A DNA stretch of 7,750 bases, taken from the NCBI GenBank assembly GCA_002314325.1, contig DCFC01000036.1:60331-68080 (forward strand), in the 5' to 3' direction. How positions within the stretch are numbered: the stretch's first letter is position 1; each line of letters starts with the position of its first letter. The notes beneath the pieces are model-generated. The model did no database searches. It saw only the letters and a program-made list of their open reading frames with translations, and was not told the DNA's origin. Shown piece by piece: positions 6,280-7,750 of this stretch. Source of the DNA: Megamonas hypermegale. GTDB taxonomy: Bacteria > Bacillota > Negativicutes > Selenomonadales > Selenomonadaceae. Position numbers and translations under genes: made by a program.

Positions 6280-7407
6280 ATGAGTTTAAAAAAAATATTC
6301 AATCTAATGGCATTTACGATTTTGACAACTACTCTACTGATGAACAACGTACAGGCTAAAGAAGGCAGTGAGCAGGAAGAAGCCAAACCGACTACGATTG
6401 TACTGGACAAAAACGATGACAGAGTAAAAGAGTATGAAGCGGATAAACTGCTGTTCATGCAATCGGAAGATAAAGGAACGACGCTGTTGTTCTCCGATTC
6501 GCCGGAAACGGTGCCGGATGATGGTGTTTTATATGAAGACACGGTCAAGGGTGATACACGCCTTTTGTATTATCATGTGAACGGCACGGAGCAGGATAAA
6601 AAAATAGCCGTCGTTCTCCGCAACATGTCGGACAAACCGAATAAAGTAACCATAACGAGGGAAGCCGTCGCAGGGCCGAGCGCCGATTATCTGTACGTGG
6701 GCAAAGTTACTATGCAGCGTTATTTCGGCGAACAGAAAACGCGGGAAATCACATTGCGTCCGCACGGCAGAGCACTGCTTCGTCCGGAGGACGGACAGCG
6801 GATTATTCCGAGCGGCGACCTGGTATACGGCATATTTGACTTTCATGCCGAGCAGAATTTAAAGACAACCGTGGTACTTGCTCCGTCAAATGCCGATTTG
6901 TACGATTATGCCCGATACGTGCCCGTACTGTCCAAAGATAAACAGCTGCTGCGCGGCACATTCAGAAAGGCTGACCGCTATCTGACGAATAGAATACCGT
7001 ACGATACAAAACGGAAGGAAAACGCCTATTTTTACATCGGCGACAACAAAACCGATTTGTACAGATACGGCACAGACAGAACTGACCGCCTGCGCGCACA
7101 CAATTTCGGCAACTACGGCATCAACTACCATATTCATCTCGATGTTGAAGGTGAAGGCAAAACGAGCTATTACCTGAAACCGATGGGCGGCGTTTATGCC
7201 GGAGCCATGACTGTGCAGGTCGGCAAAGACGGTGAGAAAAAATTAATCAGCACGCCGGATAGTATGCCGTTTTTCGGTCACGATAAAAATTTAAACTATT
7301 ATGCGTATCTGGGAACGTACGACAACAGCGATGACGTATACTTTGAATATACACCGCCGGGAGCTTCCAATCTGCCGGTTCAGATGATACTCGTTCCGGA
7401 AAAATAG
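6280..7407 (+). CDS. Exported cysteine-free protein of unknown function (resembles the C-terminal part of copper-amine-oxidase-N/stalk-domain proteins)
   Basis: This 375-residue precursor has a Sec signal peptide: MSLKK, a hydrophobic run to about 21, and a signal peptidase I site after VQA at 24-26. The mature part of about 349 residues is hydrophilic, tyrosine-rich, contains no cysteine, and alternates short beta-type stretches. Recognisable blocks are RLLYYHVNG (94-102), KKIAVVLRN (107-115), GPSADYLYVGK (132-142), GDLVYGIFDF (179-188), NFGNYGINYHI (275-285), LKPMGGVYAGAM (299-310) and SNLPVQMILVP (363-373). From memory these match the region that follows the stalk domain in proteins annotated as copper amine oxidase N-terminal domain proteins in Paenibacillus and Negativicutes; here the stalk itself is missing. 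No lipobox, sorting motif or catalytic signature is seen. An ATG at 6277 directly precedes, but 6280 is better spaced from GAGGA (6269-6273). It lies 69 bases before the SCIFF gene. Function is unknown. Confidence 0.85.
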   Translation: MSLKKIFNLMAFTILTTTLLMNNVQAKEGSEQEEAKPTTIVLDKNDDRVKEYEADKLLFMQSEDKGTTLLFSDSPETVPDDGVLYEDTVKGDTRLLYYHVNGTEQDKKIAVVLRNMSDKPNKVTITREAVAGPSADYLYVGKVTMQRYFGEQKTREITLRPHGRALLRPEDGQRIIPSGDLVYGIFDFHAEQNLKTTVVLAPSNADLYDYARYVPVLSKDKQLLRGTFRKADRYLTNRIPYDTKRKENAYFYIGDNKTDLYRYGTDRTDRLRAHNFGNYGINYHIHLDVEGEGKTSYYLKPMGGVYAGAMTVQVGKDGEKKLISTPDSMPFFGHDKNLNYYAYLGTYDNSDDVYFEYTPPGASNLPVQMILVPEK

Positions 7408-7415
7408 CAAAAAAC

Positions 7416-7444
7416 TTGCTTAATTTGCTAAAAGCATATAAAAT
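7416..7444 (+). promoter_or_regulatory. Candidate promoter of the SCIFF precursor gene
   Basis: TTGCTT at 7416-7421 and TAAAAT at 7439-7444 are spaced by 17 bases; TATAAA at 7437-7442 is an alternative -10. Transcription would start about 25 bases before the ATG. A 7-base inverted repeat, TAGCAAA (7405-7411) with TTTGCTA (7424-7430), overlaps the -35. It has no U-tract, so it is not a good terminator for the upstream gene. Readthrough from that gene is therefore also possible. Confidence 0.5.
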
Positions 7445-7476
7445 ATTATGTATTAAAAGGAAAAGGAGCGATATAG

Positions 7477-7617
7477 ATGAAACATATTAAAACTGTAAAC
7501 AAACCGTATTTACAAGCTAGTGTTAAAACCGGCGGCTGCGGCGAATGCCAGGCTTCCTGCCAGTCCGCTTGCAAAACTTCCTGCACAGTTGGCAATCAGG
7601 TTTGCGAAAAACACTAA
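7477..7617 (+). CDS. SCIFF ranthipeptide precursor (six cysteines in forty-five residues)
   Basis: This 46-residue RiPP precursor is of the SCIFF family. The leader begins MKHIKTVNKPYLQAS and is followed by a cysteine-rich core starting GGCGECQ. The six cysteines are at 21, 24, 28, 32, 36 and 43, in the near-invariant pattern CGEC, SCQSAC, KTSCTVGNQ and a last C near the end. A dedicated radical SAM enzyme with a SPASM/twitch region installs a Cys-to-Thr thioether in this family. The experimentally mapped link in homologues is Cys32 to Thr37, and both residues sit at exactly these positions here. The biological role of mature SCIFF is unknown. A strong ribosome binding site AAAAGGAG (7461-7468) lies 8 bases before ATG, and two stop codons (TAA TAA) end the gene. 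No maturase gene is present upstream, and an intrinsic terminator follows at once. Metallothionein or ferredoxin-like identity is unlikely given the family-specific core. Confidence 0.96.
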   Translation: MKHIKTVNKPYLQASVKTGGCGECQASCQSACKTSCTVGNQVCEKH

Positions 7618-7618
7618 T

Positions 7619-7653
7619 AAAAAGGGACTGTTTTTACAGTCCCCTTTTTCTTG
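7619..7653 (+). terminator. Strong intrinsic terminator after the SCIFF gene
   Basis: GGGACTGT (7624-7631) and ACAGTCCC (7636-7643) form a perfect 8-bp stem with a TTTT loop. A run of five A before it (7619-7623) faces five T after it (7645-7649), past one unpaired C. The T-rich tail gives termination on the plus strand, and the A-run gives a matching T-tract on the minus strand, so it may act in both directions. It begins 2 bases after the first stop codon. Confidence 0.9.
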
Positions 7654-7660
7654 TTTATAG

Positions 7661-7686
7661 AAAAATAAAACGTGCCGGTTCGGCAC
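7661..7686 (-). terminator. Probable minus-strand terminator at the edge of copy B
   Basis: On the minus strand GTGCCG-AAC-CGGCAC (complement of 7672-7686) forms a 6-bp GC-rich hairpin, followed by GTTTTATTTTT. This is the layout of an intrinsic terminator for a minus-strand gene entering from the right edge. The gene itself is outside the window. Confidence 0.55.
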
Positions 7687-7747
7687 AATATATATTAAAG
7701 AGAATTCTCTCTTAATTTATTTTTATATTGCACCGGGCAATTTTTCT
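7673..7747 (+). repeat. Dispersed palindromic intergenic repeat, copy B
   Basis: This is the plus-strand counterpart of the repeat at 1-74, in opposite orientation about 7.6 kb away. It keeps GGCACAATATAT at its left side and GGCAATTTTTCT at its right. The central 11 bases (about 7702-7712) differ from copy A and include the palindrome AGAGAATTCTCT (7699-7710). The right-hand motif has changed to TATATTGCACC, so the long stem of copy A is interrupted here, while the left GTGCCG/CGGCAC hairpin is longer (6 bp). It follows the SCIFF terminator and has no coding potential. Confidence 0.75.
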
Positions 7748-7750
7748 TTG

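Noticed and set aside
1..7750. Insertion sequence, prophage, defence system or CRISPR array in the window
   Set aside because: No transposase, integrase, phage, nuclease or Cas gene and no regularly spaced direct repeats are visible; the gene set is core-like plus a RiPP precursor.

Overview
The window reads as a chromosomal segment of an anaerobic Firmicute, most likely a diderm Negativicute (Selenomonas/Megamonas/Phascolarctobacterium-like) or a close clostridial relative. The evidence is a clostridial-type rapZ-yvcK-whiA block, a YvcK carrying a two-helix membrane anchor, and a SCIFF ranthipeptide precursor, a family that is near-universal in Clostridia. Genes have moderate GC and the short intergenic gaps are very AT-rich. 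No tRNA, rRNA, CRISPR array, transposase or phage gene is visible, and no gene-free stretch exceeds 300 bases. The genus is an inference; there is no 16S sequence here.

Layout: (1) 1-87, a palindromic intergenic repeat (copy A) with U-tracts on both strands. (2) 88-1113, minus strand, a PLP-dependent low-specificity threonine aldolase. (3) 1114-1266, a divergent promoter region. (4) 1267-2073, a Cof-type HAD phosphatase. (5) 2131-6119, a tight plus-strand operon: rapZ, yvcK, whiA and a membrane-anchored polysaccharide deacetylase. The last two overlap by one base (TAATG). (6) 6120-6279, a nested inverted repeat with a 22-bp perfect stem, and a promoter. (7) 6280-7407, an exported cysteine-free protein of unknown function. 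(8) 7477-7617, a 46-codon gene for the SCIFF precursor peptide, with its own promoter and strong ribosome binding site. (9) 7619-7750, a strong intrinsic terminator and then copy B of the edge repeat, inverted relative to copy A.

The central operon has a coherent theme. In studied bacteria RapZ and YvcK (GlmR) both sense amino-sugar metabolites and tune GlmS. WhiA is the conserved DNA-binding partner of this cluster, and the trailing deacetylase probably removes acetyl groups from an envelope N-acetylated glycan. The Bacillus-type crh (HPr-like) gene that often follows whiA is absent.

The points most worth following up are the SCIFF precursor with no maturase gene in view, the pair of similar palindromic elements bracketing the window in opposite orientation, and the nested inverted repeat between the operon and the exported protein.
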